From Glandiceps talaboti (Eukaryota; Hemichordata; Enteropneusta; Spengelidae), in contig NC_135569.1 in assembly GCF_964340395.1 (NCBI RefSeq), positions 208,501-272,500 on the forward strand: a stretch of DNA of 64,000 nucleotides. Direction: 5' to 3'. Under the pieces are notes generated by a model. It was given only the letters and a program-made list of their open reading frames with translations. It was not told the origin of the DNA and did no database searches. Shown here one piece after another: positions 61,288-64,000 of the stretch (the stretch's first letter is position 1; every line of letters begins with the position of its first letter). The position numbers were made by a program, and so were the translations under genes.

Positions 61288-63686
61288 CCTGATACTGAGT
61301 CTTCTTCTAGCCGTTGTGTGTATGCATCAACCAATCACCTGATATATCAATAAAAAATTAAAAAATAGAAAAGGATTTGGACTTTTGGATGTGGGTGAAT
61401 ATTTACACATATCACAAGTGATAGGAATACTACAGTACTATACTATCATAAGGGAGTGTTTAGACTTTACAGGTGGGGGGTCATCACTTTTACAAAGGGG
61501 TGTCAAAATATTTTTAGTTTGTTTACGGGGTTGTTGGTTGTTTCAAGAAGGGCTCACATCGAGGGGGGGGGGGGGGGGGGTTAAGTCTATTCCAGTACAT
61601 TAACATACATAAAAATCTGCCAGCCTTCCACCAGCTTTAAAAACTTAAATCTTCTTAATATTCATGCTATATTATTGCTATGGACACAGTCATTCTTGTA
61701 ATATGGACGTATATGGATACTGCAGCCAATCAATTGTTCATTTTACATAATAATCAGTAAAAAAGGAGAACATTTTGGATTTTTGGATTAATATTTAGAG
61801 AATATATCACAATTAAATTCTCATGATATTGACATTAAAAATCCTCCAAGCTTACTGATATGGGCATTATTATATAGTAGGTGAGTATTTCTTTGAACCA
61901 TAGACACTGTCTACCAATTATTATAGGTTATACTAAATAGTCTGGTAATTTTATTAGGCAAAGAAATCAGTTTACATTTCCATGTACTGTATCCTGTGGA
62001 CATCATTGCAATGTAACCTTTCACCATTAACCCTGAACATTGACCTTCTGTATACCTAATTCCAGGAATTGACTCAAAGTAAACATTTTTCTCACAAACA
62101 TTAATGAGAATCAATGACCAGTAATTATAAAGTCAAAAGTTGTACCGTAATATCTGCTAACTACCTTGTAGTAAATTGATTTGATTGATTCTCTAACGTG
62201 ACAGAATCTTGACAAACATTGACTTTGTGATTTGATTTACTGTAAATTTACAGACCTTGTGAGTAGGAGTCATAGTTGTGAAAGTAAAACTTAATTTCAT
62301 TCTAACTTTAGTACTTGTGATCATAAACAAGGTTCGTCTGAAAATATTTATGTGAAGACTCAGCGACATATTACTGCTGTCTCTGTGTGATGGTGTCTCT
62401 CCCTTCCCACTTATCCCCCAGCTCCCACAGAGTATCATTTTACTAGGAAATAAAATTATGTCAGCAGACAAGACACCCTTATGATACTACCGGTACATAC
62501 TCATTTATTTAAAATATTATTTTCATGTTGACATAATTTTGCACAGAAATTATGGACTTTTTTATGTTACTACTTTGTTGAAGGCCCAGGACAAAGATTG
62601 TGTGTTTTTTATAAACATCACAGCAAATTTTAGAGAAAATTATTAAAGCTTATAGCTTACAGATATTTCCATTGTCAAATCTAAAAACTATGAATCAGGA
62701 AGTTCTATTTCATCATACAAACTTTTACCGACCCTTGACCTGCTTCTGTATCATTTTCATAACTTTTTGCAAGACTACGGTATAGTGAATGAAATTAACT
62801 AACTGAGTGATCTTGTCTAGGACAGATAGAAAGTCATGTAAAAAGCATACAGCATACATGAAGACAGCTATATATAATGTCACATACCTGTTTCTTCTTA
62901 TAGTATACTGCTAGGTCTTGTACCAACTTTGCTAGTAGTAAGTAGTAGTGCATGCAAGTTACAAGTGCCTCTCTTAACAGCTGGAAAGATAAGTAACTGC
63001 CACCACCAAGTAAAATTATAGCATGTTGTAACAGCTGACATGTTCCTTCTACAGAGGTACTTTATCTGAAACTACGTTCAGTTATCAAAGTTGAGGTTAT
63101 TTCCTTGAATTGTGTGGGTGTACCTAAAGTGGGTGTGCATGCACATTTCATTGGAAAGACCCAGTCATGTGATAACATGTGACCACTGATAGGCAATACA
63201 CAAATATTAGCATAGCAAAAGACACCAGACTTTAATATATTCAGTCTACCAGTACACAGTGTCTAGGGTGTAGACATATATGGAATGTGATGTGTTCAGG
63301 TCACAACTAAGATCACTGGACTACTTTGACCCTATTGTAAGATGATATCACTTGTCACTCTCAATTGCTAGTCAGCAAAGCAAAGAAAGTACAAGTACTA
63401 TGTAGGTGTTATTTTAACAAGGCCATACCATATAGAGTAAACAAGGTGTCTGGTTTCATCACGTTGAATACTTGCTCCAGTCTATTTATTGGCCCTACCT
63501 ACAATTTTGTGTAAAGTAATTTTAAGTAAATAAAGTAAACTATTTCTATACTATACTATTATTACAGTTAGTAATAATAATTATTTATTAGGCATACTCA
63601 AATAGCACTGGCCTTAAAGTAGTACATTTCTGACAAATAAATAATTACACACATATTGGAGGGCTTGAAAGAAAAAAAGAAAGCAC
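61288..63686. other. Upstream flank of the TLR gene, no further gene seen
   Basis: Just upstream of the TLR start on the minus strand, GTGATTGGTTGATGCATAC contains an inverted CCAAT box. Poly-G lies at 61563-61580. The rest is AT-rich non-coding sequence. Confidence 0.5.
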
Positions 63687-64000
63687 ATGACTCCATAACC
63701 AGGACTGCAGTACAGATTCCAAGCCAGCCACTCTAACCATTCAACCATCATGACTCCATAACCAGGACTGCAGTACAGATTCCAAGCCAGCCACTCTAAC
63801 CATTCAACCATCATGACTCCATAACCAGGACTGCAGTACAGATTCCAAGCCAGCCACTCTAACCATTCAACCATCATGACTCCATAACCAGGACTGCAGT
63901 ACAGATTCCAAGCCAGCCACTCTAACCATTCAACCATCATGACTCCATAACCAGGACTGCAGTACAGATTCCAAGCCAGCCACTCTAACCATTCAACCAT
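63687..64000 (-). repeat. 63-bp tandem repeat, at least five copies, tRNA/SINE-like, runs off the window
   Basis: Copies start at 63687, 63750, 63813, 63876 and 63939 and look identical. On the minus strand each reads ATGGTTGAATGGTTAGAGTG, then GCTGGCTTGGAATCTG, resembling the head of a tRNA-derived SINE and the leader of the array at 57185. The unit is 21 codons long, so the frame stays open by chance of length. Confidence 0.93.

Noticed and set aside
63614-64000. 128-codon minus-strand frame with a 21-residue period
   Set aside because: The frame stays open only because the 63-bp unit is divisible by three and lacks a stop; SINE-like DNA.

Overview
This window looks like nuclear DNA of an invertebrate animal. 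It is AT-rich, with spliced exons, GT-AG introns, abundant micro- and minisatellites, a decayed non-LTR retrotransposon, short terminal-inverted-repeat elements and animal-specific proteins (mTOR, a Toll-like receptor, STK35/PDIK1L-type kinases). I favour a marine invertebrate, perhaps a non-vertebrate deuterostome or a lophotrochozoan. The sequence alone does not fix the species.

Layout. (1) 27-1983, + strand: three exons from the FAT-domain region of mTOR, entering from the left edge. The FRB, kinase and FATC parts are not found downstream. (2) 7025-51296, + strand: a tandem array of six paralogous Ser/Thr kinases, here called K1 (7025-8962), K2 (13019-14200), K3 (19067-20314), K4 (26051-27277), K5 (37364-39793) and K6 (main exon 49793-51296, with a predicted first coding exon at 45407-45474). 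Each has its whole catalytic domain in one exon that begins at a 3' splice acceptor shortly before the start codon. The domains best resemble the STK35/PDIK1L (NKF4) family, and all keep the Lys, Glu, HRD, DFG and (A/S)PE residues. (3) 58324-61287, - strand: a complete Toll-like receptor whose coding region is a single exon. (4) The rest is intronic or intergenic DNA holding repeats.

The kinases fall into two groups. K2, K3 and K4 are short (393-415 aa) and end in a shared AGF(T/K)KK tail. K1, K5 and K6 are closer to each other in the catalytic domain and have long tails. The K1 and K5 tails carry a repeated D-S-hydrophobic-AK/R motif, and the K6 tail carries about five 27-residue RPxTA/proline repeats. 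Putative promoters of K2-K4 share CCAAT boxes and related upstream motifs, followed by a strong splice donor. Five of the six kinases have a minisatellite at or near the stop codon. In K1 and K6 the repeat begins inside the coding sequence.

The most interesting feature is this lineage-specific kinase array with fast-evolving tails and conserved short tail motifs, lying beside an innate-immune receptor. A functional link between the kinases and the receptor is only a hypothesis. No bacterial-type operons, CRISPR arrays or confident RNA genes were found.
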